This document shows, in pieces, positions 25,292 through 33,636 of a DNA stretch of 64,000 bases. The stretch comes from an uncultured Bacteroidales bacterium (GTDB lineage Bacteria; Bacteroidota; Bacteroidia; Bacteroidales; Muribaculaceae): contig CACZHT010000003.1 of assembly GCA_902781045.1 (NCBI GenBank), positions 1 through 64,000 on the forward strand, given 5' to 3'. How positions within the stretch are numbered: the stretch's first letter is position 1; every line of letters starts with the position of its first letter. Below the pieces are notes generated by a model that had not been told where the DNA came from, made no database searches, and saw only the letters and a list, made by a program, of their open reading frames with translations. The translations under genes and the position numbers were made by a program.

Positions 25292-27133
25292 ATGAAACGA
25301 ATCACAAACAATCTAGTGGCAATGATGGCGTTTGTGGCCTGCTGGGTGCAAGGCTGGGCCTATCAGATGGTGGAGGGGTACATCTGTTCGACGTGGTCCG
25401 AAGCCGTCGATGTCGGCAATGTGTGGAACGAATATCCGCGACCGCTGATGCAACGGCAACAGTGGGTCAGCCTCAATGGGCTGTGGCAATATGCCATCAC
25501 ACCGTTGCAGGCAGGAAAGCCCTCGGCATGGGACGGAGAGATATTGGTGCCGTTCTGTGTCGAGAGTGACTTATCGGGTGTAGGCAAGTCGCTCGACGAG
25601 AATCATGCGTTGTGGTATCGCACTACATTTCGGCTGCCCAAGAAGTGGAACAAGAACGACCTGGTGAAACTCAATTTCGGGGCCGTCGACTGGAGTGCCG
25701 AGGTGTGGGTCAACGGCACGATGGTGGGCAGACACACGGGTGGATACACGGCATTCAGTCTCAACATCACTGGAGCCGTAGTCCGCAAGGGAGACAATGA
25801 GCTGGTGGTGAGGGTGATAGACGCAACTGATGTCGGCTTCCAGCCCTGTGGAAAGCAGCGAAGCAAGGCACGAGGCATCTGGTATACGCCCGTTAGCGGC
25901 ATCTGGCAGACAGTGTGGCTCGAGCCTGTGCCTCAAGCGCACTTTGAGCGCATCTATTGTCAGACCGACATCAAGGCCGGCACGCTCACTGTCGAGGCAC
26001 TGTGCAACAACTGGGACAGTGGCTCAAAAGAGGTGCGACTGCTCGATGCCAAGGGCAAGGTGGTGGCGCGGGCCGAAGCCGAGCTGGCTCCTGTGCTGAC
26101 CCTGCCCAGACCTGTGCGGCTGTGGACTCCTGATGACCCCTGCCTCTACGACATCGAGGTCTTGCTCAAGGACAGCAAGGGCAAGGTGGTTGACCGCGTG
26201 CGCTCCTACTTCGCCATGCGCGAGTTTGGCATGGCGCGTGACAGTGAGGGATTCATGCGCTTCACCCTCAACGGCAAGCCCATCTTCCAGTTCGGCCTGC
26301 TTGACCAGGGATGGTGGCCCGACGGGCTGTACACCGCACCGTCGCCCGAGGCCATGCGCTACGACATCGACAAGACGCGCCAGTGGGGCTTCAACCTCAT
26401 CCGCAAGCATGTCAAGGTCGAGCCGGAGTTGTGGTATGCCCACTGCGACCGCGCGGGCATCATCGTGTGGCAGGACATGCCCAGCGGCGACTATGACAAC
26501 GGTCAGCCCTGGGATGACTGGGGACACAGCTACTACCGTGGCCCGGTGGTGTGCCGGCGCTCGCAGGAGAGCATTGACAATTATTATAAGGAGTGGGGCG
26601 AGATCATCGACCAGTTCGGGGCTTTCGGCTGCATCGCGTCGTGGATTCCGTTCAACGAGGCATGGGGCCAGTTCAACACATGGAGCGTGGTCAAGTGGAC
26701 CAAGCAACGTGACCCGTCGCGGCTGGTCAATCCCGCCAGCGGAGGCAACCTCTATTGCTGCGGCGACATCCTCGATGTGCACAACTATCCCGAACCCAAG
26801 TTCTTCTTTGCTGACCCCGACCGCGTGTTGGTCATGGGCGAGTATGGCGGCATCGGCTATCCGCTGACCGGCCACACCTGGGTCAAGAGCGACCAGAACT
26901 GGGGGTACATCAAGTTTAACAACACTCAGGAGGTGACCGACACCTACGTCCGCTACGCACAGATGCTCATTGATTTGGCTCGTAAACATGGCTACTCGGG
27001 CGCTATCTACACACAGACAACCGACTGCGAGACTGAGGTCAATGGCATCATGACCTACGACCGCCGTGTGGTCAAGATGCAGGAAGACCGCATCGCCGAC
27101 ATCAACCGCCAGGTCATCAATTCCGTTCACTAG
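25292..27133 (+). CDS. Exported glycoside hydrolase family 2 protein (beta-galactosidase-like)
   Basis: The 613-aa enzyme has a signal peptide (MMAFVACWVQGWA) and the GH2 order: sugar-binding jelly roll (WVSLNGLWQYAI, VPFCVES, WYRTTF), immunoglobulin-like domain (residues about 215-310), and TIM barrel from about 320. The acid/base glutamate is in SWIPFNEAWGQF (about residue 453). The second glutamate is probably in VMGEYGGIG. It probably trims plant or host glycans in the periplasm. No SusC/D genes adjoin, so it is not an obvious PUL member. Exact substrate cannot be told. Confidence 0.92.
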   Translation: MKRITNNLVAMMAFVACWVQGWAYQMVEGYICSTWSEAVDVGNVWNEYPRPLMQRQQWVSLNGLWQYAITPLQAGKPSAWDGEILVPFCVESDLSGVGKSLDENHALWYRTTFRLPKKWNKNDLVKLNFGAVDWSAEVWVNGTMVGRHTGGYTAFSLNITGAVVRKGDNELVVRVIDATDVGFQPCGKQRSKARGIWYTPVSGIWQTVWLEPVPQAHFERIYCQTDIKAGTLTVEALCNNWDSGSKEVRLLDAKGKVVARAEAELAPVLTLPRPVRLWTPDDPCLYDIEVLLKDSKGKVVDRVRSYFAMREFGMARDSEGFMRFTLNGKPIFQFGLLDQGWWPDGLYTAPSPEAMRYDIDKTRQWGFNLIRKHVKVEPELWYAHCDRAGIIVWQDMPSGDYDNGQPWDDWGHSYYRGPVVCRRSQESIDNYYKEWGEIIDQFGAFGCIASWIPFNEAWGQFNTWSVVKWTKQRDPSRLVNPASGGNLYCCGDILDVHNYPEPKFFFADPDRVLVMGEYGGIGYPLTGHTWVKSDQNWGYIKFNNTQEVTDTYVRYAQMLIDLARKHGYSGAIYTQTTDCETEVNGIMTYDRRVVKMQEDRIADINRQVINSVH

Positions 27134-27175
27134 TGAGTAACTCATCATTGTTTTTTATTTTCAATATATAAAGTT

Positions 27176-28588
27176 GTGTTTGCTGCAGACGGATGGCTCA
27201 ACGCAGCCTTGACATCATTTTGTGACTTCTTGTGGGCCTATATCCTGATAGGCGCACTGATTGTGTGTGGACTTTATTTCACCGTGCGCACTCGCTTTGT
27301 GCAGTTCAGCATGTTGGGCGAGATGGTGCGACTGCTCGCCGACCCGGCAGGGCGCAAGCACAGGCGCATCTCGTCATTTCAGGCATTTGCCGTCTCGGTG
27401 GCCACGCGCGTGGGCACGGGCAATCTGGCTGGTGTGGCAACGGCAATCGCCATCGGTGGCCCGGGGGCGGTCTTCTGGATGTGGCTCATTGCCATCATCG
27501 GCGGCGCGACAGCCTTTGTCGAGTCGACACTGGCGCAGCTCTACAAGCGGCGGGACGGCGAGTCGTTTGTGGGCGGACCGGCCTACTACATCTTGCACGG
27601 CATGCACTGCCGCTGGCTGGCGGTGACCTTCGCCGTACTCATGATCCTCACCTTCGGGCTGTCATACAACTCCATCCAGAGCAACACCATCTGCAGTGCC
27701 ATGAACCATGCCTTCGGGTTCGACAATCTGACGGTGGGCATCATCCTGGCAGCTGTGGGCACGTTCATCGCATTTGGCGGCATCCGCCGCATCGCTCATG
27801 TGAGTAGCGTGCTGGTGCCGGTCATGGCGGTGGGCTACTTCATTCTTGCGCTGGTTGTGGTGGTGATGAACTACGACGAGATTCCTGATGTGTTCGAACT
27901 CATTGTCGAGAGCGCATTCGGACTCGAACAGTTTGCCGGAGGCTCGCTGGGCATGACCATGATGGTAGGCATCAAGCGCGGACTGTTCAGCAATGAGGCC
28001 GGCGAGGGGTCGGCACCCAATGTGGCGGCCACGGCCCATGTCTCGCATCCTGTCAAGCAAGGGCTGGTGCAGGCACTGGGCGTATACACCGACACGCTGC
28101 TCGTGTGCTCATGCACGGCATTCATCATACTCATCAGCGGACTCTATAACGACCCGTCGCTCAATGGCATAGCACTGACGCAGAGTGCGCTCAACTCCGA
28201 GATTGGCAGCACGGGCACCATCTTCGTCGCCATTGCCATCTTTTTGTTCGCCTTCAGCAGCATCATCGGCAATTACTATTATGGCGAGGCCAACATTCGC
28301 TTTCTCACCGACAAGCGATGGGCAATCACTGTCTTCCGTGTGCTTTCGGGCACGGTGATGGTGATCTTTGGAGCGGTGTCGAGCCTCGAGCTGGTATGGA
28401 GTCTGGGCGATGTGTGCATGGCGCTGCTCACCGCGTGCAACCTGGTGGGCATCGCCCATCTGGGCAAGTATGTCTTCAGGTTGCTTGATGACTATCGCCG
28501 GCAGAAGCGTGACGGCATGGCCGATCCTGTCTTCCATGCCTCGACTCTGCCCGATGCCGCCCCCGACCTCGATACATGGAACGAATAA
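27176..28588 (+). CDS. Alanine/glycine:cation symporter (AGCS family)
   Basis: A 470-aa inner-membrane Na+-coupled amino-acid carrier. It has about ten hydrophobic segments and family signatures: ATRVGTGNLAGVATAIAIGGPGAVFWMW, landmarked by GTGNLAGVA and GGPGAVFWM, and LFSNEAGEGSAPNVAATA. No ATG precedes the conserved N terminus, so a GTG at 27176 is used. The next lipoprotein gene starts 6 nt after it, so they are probably co-transcribed. Confidence 0.93.
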   Translation: MFAADGWLNAALTSFCDFLWAYILIGALIVCGLYFTVRTRFVQFSMLGEMVRLLADPAGRKHRRISSFQAFAVSVATRVGTGNLAGVATAIAIGGPGAVFWMWLIAIIGGATAFVESTLAQLYKRRDGESFVGGPAYYILHGMHCRWLAVTFAVLMILTFGLSYNSIQSNTICSAMNHAFGFDNLTVGIILAAVGTFIAFGGIRRIAHVSSVLVPVMAVGYFILALVVVVMNYDEIPDVFELIVESAFGLEQFAGGSLGMTMMVGIKRGLFSNEAGEGSAPNVAATAHVSHPVKQGLVQALGVYTDTLLVCSCTAFIILISGLYNDPSLNGIALTQSALNSEIGSTGTIFVAIAIFLFAFSSIIGNYYYGEANIRFLTDKRWAITVFRVLSGTVMVIFGAVSSLELVWSLGDVCMALLTACNLVGIAHLGKYVFRLLDDYRRQKRDGMADPVFHASTLPDAAPDLDTWNE

Positions 28589-28594
28589 ACCGCT

Positions 28595-29161
28595 ATGGAC
28601 ATGAATAGAATGATTTTGATTCTGGTGATTGCTGCAGCCGTTGGTGCCATTGTGCTAGCCTGTGGACAGCGTGAGCAGCAGGGGGTGAAAAACAATCCGC
28701 CCACCTGCGGCGGACCCGGCATTGGCATCGACCATGAGACCATCGAGGCCAACTCACTGCCCGCTGTGGAGACCATTGTCGACCATGTGTTTTTCACTGC
28801 CGCGATGCCGCAGGGGTGGCAAGTCGTGCAGACCAATTATGATGGAGTCAATCTGCTCAAGGGTACCATCGACGAGGACAGCATCAAGGGTCCCTTCATG
28901 ATTATCTCGGTCAACAAAATCAAACGCAAAACAGCGGCTGGACGCATCAGCGAGCTGGTCAGAGGCTATCATGCCACGGTGGGCGATGACGTGACCATCG
29001 TCGGACGCACCTACAAGACCTGCACCTTTACCCACGACGGCTACGACTACCAGACTCTGGTGCGCGACCAGGACGGATGGCTCTTCGCCTACCACCTGCT
29101 CAACACTCGCGCCGATGACCCCGAGGTGAGGGCCATCATTCACTCGCTGCAGCTCAAGTGA
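28595..29161 (+). CDS. Putative lipoprotein
   Basis: The 188-aa product has a lipoprotein signal peptide (ILILVIAAAVGAIVLAC) and a small soluble domain (FFTAAMPQGWQVVQTNYDG ... YDYQTLVRDQDGWLFAYHLL). The domain resembles periplasmic proteins of the PsbP/DUF1795 type only in general form; I cannot assign it. It follows the symporter by 6 nt. The sequence between 29162 and 29190 separates it from a convergent gene. Confidence 0.8.
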   Translation: MDMNRMILILVIAAAVGAIVLACGQREQQGVKNNPPTCGGPGIGIDHETIEANSLPAVETIVDHVFFTAAMPQGWQVVQTNYDGVNLLKGTIDEDSIKGPFMIISVNKIKRKTAAGRISELVRGYHATVGDDVTIVGRTYKTCTFTHDGYDYQTLVRDQDGWLFAYHLLNTRADDPEVRAIIHSLQLK

Positions 29162-29190
29162 ACGGCACCTCCAGATGCAGTTTTGCGGCA

Positions 29191-29706
29191 TCACACGATG
29201 GGGTCGGGGCAAAACATGCGTCGCTTGCACTTGCGGCAGTGTTTGCCCATCCACACCTCGTCAAACTGGATCATGGCTTGCTCCACGATCTGTGGCTCGT
29301 CGGTCAGTATGCCGGCCTCAAAGTTGCGCTTGTCGGCGGTTTTCATGCCCAGACCGGCACCGGTCAGGTTGGCACTGCCCACATACACCTCCAGGCTGTC
29401 GAACACCAGCAGCTTAAAGTGAACTCGTGGGCACAACACACGTTCCAGTCGGTCGTACAGCACCGGGTGGCGGTCAAAGTCCTCGCGGAAGTTCGGACCC
29501 GGCTCCTTGGCGTGAATCAGGCGTACTTCAACACCGCGCCCGATGAGTTGTGCAACCAACGCCAGAAACGGCTGGGTGGAAGCACCCGCCTTGACGTGCA
29601 GATCCTTGATGTCGGCTGTGCCAATCCACAGACTGTGCCTCACGCTGGCCACCCGACTCAGCACCAAGTCGTAATGGGCTATGTCAGCAATATATTGAAT
29701 CATCAT
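29191..29706 (-). CDS. Phospholipase D-like domain protein
   Basis: The 171-aa protein has one HKD motif in the form HFKLLVFDSLEVYVGSANLTGAGLG (landmarks H-x-K-x4-D and GSANLTG). A single-motif PLD protein acts as a dimer and is often a nuclease rather than a lipase. The C terminus has a Cys/His pair cluster (KHCRKCKRRMFC) that may bind zinc. There is no signal peptide, so it is cytoplasmic. It is followed by a WYL regulator gene reading the same way, 125 bp away. Confidence 0.85.
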   Translation of the reverse strand: MMIQYIADIAHYDLVLSRVASVRHSLWIGTADIKDLHVKAGASTQPFLALVAQLIGRGVEVRLIHAKEPGPNFREDFDRHPVLYDRLERVLCPRVHFKLLVFDSLEVYVGSANLTGAGLGMKTADKRNFEAGILTDEPQIVEQAMIQFDEVWMGKHCRKCKRRMFCPDPIV

Positions 29707-29831
29707 CTAAAAAACGTGTCGCAATTCATGATTATTGTGGCCCTCAGGCGATAAGGCCGCTGGCCGTGCACGACAAAGCCGCGCCGCAGGCACGGCGCGA
29801 CATAGTCTACAATTTGTGTGTTCTCAGGAAA

Positions 29832-30755
29832 TCAGACTTTGCTGTAGAGTTCGGCCAGGGCCAGAGCATGACTGGCCATGGTCTGGCGCAGATCGGCGGG
29901 CGACAGTACCTCGACATCTTCGCCCATGGCCAGCAAGGCCTGGACAAAATCAAATTCCGGGCTTAGCCAATAGGTGAATATGCTGTAATCGTCGGTGGTC
30001 TCAACCTCTTTTTGCGATGTGTGCAACGGCAGCGTGCGCAGATAGGGAGCCTGATCGGCACTCACCCGCAGACGCACCAGCTGGGCTTTGGAGTCTGACA
30101 GGCACACGCCATAGTAGTCGCGGAAGAACGTGGCCGCGTCGAAGTCGCTGGGCAGCTTGAATTGTTCGTCGGCATGCGGCACTGCTTGCAGGATGCGGTC
30201 CAGACCGTAGATGCGCACCATGTCGTAGTCAGGGCTGTAGCCCAACAGATACCACCGTTGCTTGAACATTTTCAGAGCGTAGGGATGGATCACGAACGTG
30301 TAAGGGTGCTCATGCCAGAACGACTGGAAGGCGATAGTCAGCGGATGGTTGTGCCGCATCGCCTCAAGCACGGTGGTCAGGTGGCTCTCGCCCGAGGGTA
30401 CTGGCTCCAGCAAGATGCGGCTGCGCAGCGGCAGGCTCTCGAGTAGGGCCGACTGCACCGAGGCCGACTCAAGCAGCCACCGGGCCATGCCGCCGTTTTC
30501 TAGTTCACCCTCATCCTTGATGAAGTAGTGATAGCCGCCGCGGCGCTCACATTCAATCTCCACGCCCAGCATCTTCTTGACCTGCTTGATCCACTTGTGG
30601 AAGGTCCGCTTCAAAATCTCGTTGCCGCCGCTCAGCGTCTGGTTGCTGAGCCAGCGCTCGTTGATTTCGTCAAACGTCATGCGGCCCCCTCGCTGAATCG
30701 TGTTGGCCAGCCACAGATATTTCTGCGCATTTGTCGGTGTATATGCTTCCATCAT
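29832..30755 (-). CDS. WYL-domain transcriptional regulator
   Basis: The 307-aa protein has an N-terminal helix-turn-helix (NAQKYLWLANTIQRGGRMTFDEINERW) and a WYL domain (MFKQRWYLLGYSPDYDMVRIYGLDRI). A C-terminal WCX region follows. WYL regulators sense nucleic acids or nucleotides and often control defence genes (BrxR, CapW, DriD). I start at 30755 rather than an upstream GTG. The promoter region resembles those of two nearby operons (see findings), so it may be autoregulated and control them. Confidence 0.92.
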   Translation of the reverse strand: MMEAYTPTNAQKYLWLANTIQRGGRMTFDEINERWLSNQTLSGGNEILKRTFHKWIKQVKKMLGVEIECERRGGYHYFIKDEGELENGGMARWLLESASVQSALLESLPLRSRILLEPVPSGESHLTTVLEAMRHNHPLTIAFQSFWHEHPYTFVIHPYALKMFKQRWYLLGYSPDYDMVRIYGLDRILQAVPHADEQFKLPSDFDAATFFRDYYGVCLSDSKAQLVRLRVSADQAPYLRTLPLHTSQKEVETTDDYSIFTYWLSPEFDFVQALLAMGEDVEVLSPADLRQTMASHALALAELYSKV

Positions 30756-30776
30756 CTTCACGTTTTAGTTTCTGCT

Positions 30777-30816
30777 GCAAAGTTAGCACAAACATGGGAA
30801 TCACAAGGGCACAAGT
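30777..30816 (-). promoter_or_regulatory. Promoter of the WYL regulator with shared element
   Basis: The minus strand carries TAACTTTG (30778-30785), with CATGT and CTTGTGCCC upstream at fixed distances. The same arrangement occurs at 32068-32107 and 37921-37960. Confidence 0.6.
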
Positions 30817-30868
30817 TGCGCAAAAGCACATTTTTTTCAAAAAAAGTGAGAGAGTAAGTAGCAATTAA

Positions 30869-30907
30869 ACGAGGGCAATCCAGTCCAGTTACAACTGTTG
30901 CCCTCGT
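30869..30907. terminator. Hairpin between the WYL gene and the 359-aa gene
   Basis: ACGAGGGCAA and TTGCCCTCGT form a perfect 10-bp stem with a 19-nt loop, about 50 nt past the stop of the minus-strand gene at 30958. On the minus strand it is followed by TTTAATTG, so it may end that transcript. Confidence 0.55.
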
Positions 30908-30925
30908 AGTCATTTTAATCTAGAC

Positions 30926-31201
30926 GACTATGCCGAGCCACGCATCGGCCACAGCATTCACTCAAAGTGCCACACAAAGTCGAACGTCTCGCCTTTATAG
31001 TTTGTGAACACACCCTTGCACGTCTTTGGATAAGTGAAAATGCCGTGATAGTCATAGCCATATTGCCCATGTAACCCGTCCTGGGTGAATGTCACAGTGC
31101 CATTGACACGATAGGAGCCGATTGTCCCATGCATCGTCCACTGGCTCTCCAAAACCATATAGGCAGGCAGGTCCAGCTCAGCCGGCGGATCCCCCTCCTC
31201 G
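30926..31201. repeat. Duplicated segment, copy 1
   Basis: This ~276-bp segment covers the last ~80 codons of the 359-aa gene and some 3' flank. It is nearly identical to 33111-33403. The second copy has about 15 extra bp encoding five residues (GKKTG) near 33239-33253, and a few substitutions. Confidence 0.9.
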
Positions 31202-32037
31202 TTGTTTCTCCCGTCAACCGCATCTGCATTGTTATTGTCTGCAATGTCATCAGTGCTTTGGCTTTTAATAACCGTAAACGATCGGGGCTGGTTTGCTTCA
31301 TCTACATCACTTTTGCTCGAGGTCTCAGTTTGTTCGGTGTAGGAAACAGAGCTGTTTTGTCTCGCATTTTTCGAATAGCCGTGCTGCAAAAAAGATGACG
31401 ATAATACCAGAATCAACACACACACCGTTCCGGCGATGAGCAAGACCGCAGTGTTGGTCTTGTAGCTGCGCATGAATTTGTATTTCATGTTTAACCTTTG
31501 CACATCATAGTCGAGCCCGGAAGTCCACCACCGGTAGTGGCGTGAGAACAAGCAGTCGTAGTGCTTCACGGCCCAGTCAAAACGCCACTTGACATAGTCG
31601 CTAGCGATGATATAAACCGCTACGATGACCACAATGCACAGCACTGAGGCAAGCAGTTGTTCGTCAGTGAAGGAGTCGATGAGCATCATAATGGGGACCG
31701 CTACGAGCAAAGCCAGCGACAACCATCCAATAACACCCGACAAGGCAAGGCGCAGCTGCCCGATGTCCTCTCGCTTGCTGAATCCCTTGTCGCCATTCTG
31801 CTCATAGAGGGGCAGAACGGTCAGCCCGGCGGCCATCAGCGGCAGCAGAATCAGTCGTATACTGTTAGGCGCAAGCTTATATTGCGCAAAGGCTATCAAC
31901 GCCACAAAAACCAATGCGAGCCACAGCTCATAGCGGTAGCAGATATCCCAAACATACATTTCTTTCTCCTCGTCGCCTTTGGCGATACTGTCCACCAATC
32001 GGTGGAAAATCCCTTTTTTGGTCTTGTTTGTTGTCAT
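30958..32037 (-). CDS. Multi-span membrane protein with duplicated C-terminal module
   Basis: The 359-aa product has four hydrophobic segments at about residues 37-80 and 97-145, and another near 205-222. After an Asn/Ser/Asp-rich linker comes a ~75-residue module (LDLPAYMVLESQWTMHGTIG ... FDFVWHFE). The module repeats almost unchanged at the end of the gene at 33145-33612 and looks like a small beta-rich sensor or binding domain. I do not recognise the family. The gene is divergent from the HepT/MntA operon and has a WYL-type shared promoter element. Confidence 0.8.
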   Translation of the reverse strand: MTTNKTKKGIFHRLVDSIAKGDEEKEMYVWDICYRYELWLALVFVALIAFAQYKLAPNSIRLILLPLMAAGLTVLPLYEQNGDKGFSKREDIGQLRLALSGVIGWLSLALLVAVPIMMLIDSFTDEQLLASVLCIVVIVAVYIIASDYVKWRFDWAVKHYDCLFSRHYRWWTSGLDYDVQRLNMKYKFMRSYKTNTAVLLIAGTVCVLILVLSSSFLQHGYSKNARQNSSVSYTEQTETSSKSDVDEANQPRSFTVIKSQSTDDIADNNNADAVDGRNNEEGDPPAELDLPAYMVLESQWTMHGTIGSYRVNGTVTFTQDGLHGQYGYDYHGIFTYPKTCKGVFTNYKGETFDFVWHFE

Positions 32038-32067
32038 CTTAAGCTGTTGGTTGGTTAATTCTTGCCC

Positions 32068-32107
32068 GCAAAGTTAGCTCCGACATGCGGCGATTTTGGG
32101 CATAAGC
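32068..32107 (-). promoter_or_regulatory. Promoter of the 359-aa gene with shared element
   Basis: The minus strand has TAACTTTG (32069-32076) preceded by CATGT and CTTATGCCC. It aligns without gaps to the promoters at 30777-30816 and 37921-37960. Confidence 0.65.
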
Positions 32108-32138
32108 ACCGCAAAATCATCATAATAATGACTGAAGT

Positions 32139-32170
32139 TTTGGTGATTTCAAAGTTTTTTCGTAATTTTG
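32139..32170 (+). promoter_or_regulatory. Promoter of hepT-mntA
   Basis: TTTG (32139-32142), a 20-nt spacer and TAATTTTG (32163-32170) match the consensus exactly. The predicted start near 32177 sits just before the ATG at 32189, which sets the start of hepT. Confidence 0.8.
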
Positions 32171-32188
32171 CATCAAACTTTAGAAGGC

Positions 32189-32614
32189 ATGGATATGGAT
32201 GAGCAAAACGATATCCGTTGGGAACAACGATATGACAATTACCATAAGGCATGTGCCAGATTGACCGAGGTGACCGACTCTCGCGCGATGGCCAGTTTGT
32301 CTGTTCTTGAAAAAGAAGGCCTCATTCAGCGTTTTGAATATACTGTCGAGCTGGCTTGGAAGGTTCTGCAAGACCTGCTGTTATTCAAAGGCTATGAATT
32401 TATGACCGGACCCAATGGCACGCTCAAGATGGCTTTTGAGGATGGACTGATTACTAATCATGATGCATGGCGCAGGATGATGAAAGCACGCAACATGATG
32501 TCTCACACCTATAACGAGGAAGACGCAGACGAAGTCGTGGCCATGATTTATCATGAGTTTGCCGCATTGCTTAAGCGGCTGGACGAGGAACTGAAGTGTT
32601 TCCTGCATCAATAA
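32189..32614 (+). CDS. hepT: HepT-like HEPN toxin (HI0074 family)
   Basis: The 141-aa helical protein belongs to the nucleotidyltransferase substrate-binding/HEPN family. Its RNase motif R-x4-H-x-Y is complete (ARNMMSHTY), which is the site that MntA AMPylates in characterised HepT/MntA pairs. In those systems HepT cleaves RNA unless modified. The upstream TTG codon is rejected because it lies inside the -7 box. mntA begins 3 nt after its stop. Confidence 0.88.
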   Translation: MDMDEQNDIRWEQRYDNYHKACARLTEVTDSRAMASLSVLEKEGLIQRFEYTVELAWKVLQDLLLFKGYEFMTGPNGTLKMAFEDGLITNHDAWRRMMKARNMMSHTYNEEDADEVVAMIYHEFAALLKRLDEELKCFLHQ

Positions 32615-32617
32615 GAA

Positions 32618-32944
32618 ATGAAGTTTGGGCTAAGTGACAGGGTGATTGAGGAATTTCGCGCGGTTTTCAGACGTTATGAGAACATCGAGAAGATTCTGAT
32701 CTTTGGCTCTCGGGCCAAAGGCAATTTTCGTGAAGGATCAGATATCGACCTCTGTGCCGTTGGTCAGGGGGTAACTGCTGCGCAGTTGTTGGCCATGCTC
32801 ACCGACATTGATGACTTGGAACTGCTATATTCAGTCGACCTGATTGATTACCACAAGGTCAAAGACACCCCCATCGGCGACCACATTAGCCGCATTGGCC
32901 AGGTCTTCTATCAAGCAGGCCGAACAGATTTACGCCAGAGTTGA
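32618..32944 (+). CDS. mntA: MntA-like minimal nucleotidyltransferase antitoxin
   Basis: The 108-aa protein has the nucleotidyltransferase signature GS-x10-DxD (FGSRAKGNFREGSDIDL), identical in spacing to characterised MntA proteins. The C-terminal part (YSVDLIDYHKV) carries the third carboxylate. It probably silences HepT by AMPylation. A very strong hairpin lies 43 nt after its stop. Confidence 0.88.
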   Translation: MKFGLSDRVIEEFRAVFRRYENIEKILIFGSRAKGNFREGSDIDLCAVGQGVTAAQLLAMLTDIDDLELLYSVDLIDYHKVKDTPIGDHISRIGQVFYQAGRTDLRQS

Positions 32945-32987
32945 GAGAGGGTAGGGCGATGTCCCAACCCAAAGAGCAACTGTCAAC

Positions 32988-33035
32988 GAAAGTGGTCGCT
33001 CGTGTACATTTTTGTGTACACGAGCGACCACTTTC
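32988..33035. terminator. 21-bp perfect hairpin after mntA
   Basis: GAAAGTGGTCGCTCGTGTACA at 32988-33008 (21 nt) pairs perfectly with 33015-33035 around a 6-nt loop, and flanking CAAC/GTTG extends the stem. It probably terminates hepT-mntA and possibly the convergent gene. There is no T-run. Confidence 0.7.
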
Positions 33036-33110
33036 AGTTGATTTCCTCGACCAGGCTACAGTAAGTCAACCCAATTAAGAACACCGAAATTTACTGTCTC
33101 CCCCTCGGTC

Positions 33111-33403
33111 GACTATGCCGAGCCCACGGCTCGGTCGCCAGCATTCACTCAAAGTGCCACACAAAGTCGAACGTCTCGCCTTTATAGTTTGTGAACACAC
33201 CCTTGCACGTCTTTGGATAAGTGAAAATGCCGTGATAGCCCGTCTTCTTGCCGTCATAGCCATATTGCCCATGTAACCCGTCCTGGGTGAACGTCACAGT
33301 GCCATTGACACGATAGGAGCCGATTGTCCCATGCATCGTCCACGGACTCTCCAGCACCATATAGACAGGCAGGTCAAGATCACCCGGCGGATCCCCCTCC
33401 TCG
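33111..33403. repeat. Duplicated segment, copy 2
   Basis: Near-identical to 30926-31201. It covers the C-terminal module of the gene at 33145-33612 and its 3' flank, including the GACTATGCCGAGCC stretch. The two copies are in direct orientation and bracket hepT-mntA. Confidence 0.9.
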
Positions 33404-33612
33404 GCTTTGGTGATAGTTTCCTCATCCTTGGGAGTTGTTAAAGCACTGCTTTCGTCTGTTTCTTGAACTGAAGCAAGACTTTCATTTTTAGTTCTAGGAG
33501 TTTCTTCCCAAGTCAGTTCATCAGCCTTCTCCCATTTCTTAGGACTTTGACAAGAGACAAAGAATATTGAGAACAAGATTATGGTGTAAGTTTTTAACTT
33601 ATTGATTATCAT
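33145..33612 (-). CDS. Putative lipoprotein with duplicated C-terminal module
   Basis: The 155-aa product starts with a lipoprotein signal peptide (TIILFSIFFVSC, Cys about 21). A Ser/Glu/Thr-rich linker follows, and then the same module as in the 359-aa gene (LDLPVYMVLESPWTMHGTIG ... FDFVWHFE). The first half is AT-rich and unrelated to the 359-aa protein. So the module has been joined to a different membrane anchor. It follows a TonB-C-like gene by 24 nt and may be co-transcribed with it. Confidence 0.82.
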   Translation of the reverse strand: MIINKLKTYTIILFSIFFVSCQSPKKWEKADELTWEETPRTKNESLASVQETDESSALTTPKDEETITKAEEGDPPGDLDLPVYMVLESPWTMHGTIGSYRVNGTVTFTQDGLHGQYGYDGKKTGYHGIFTYPKTCKGVFTNYKGETFDFVWHFE

Positions 33613-33636
33613 ATATAATAGTTGTTTAGATAGGTT

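Noticed and set aside
26024-27148. 374-aa minus-strand frame opposite the GH2 gene
   Set aside because: Shadow of the GH2 catalytic domain.
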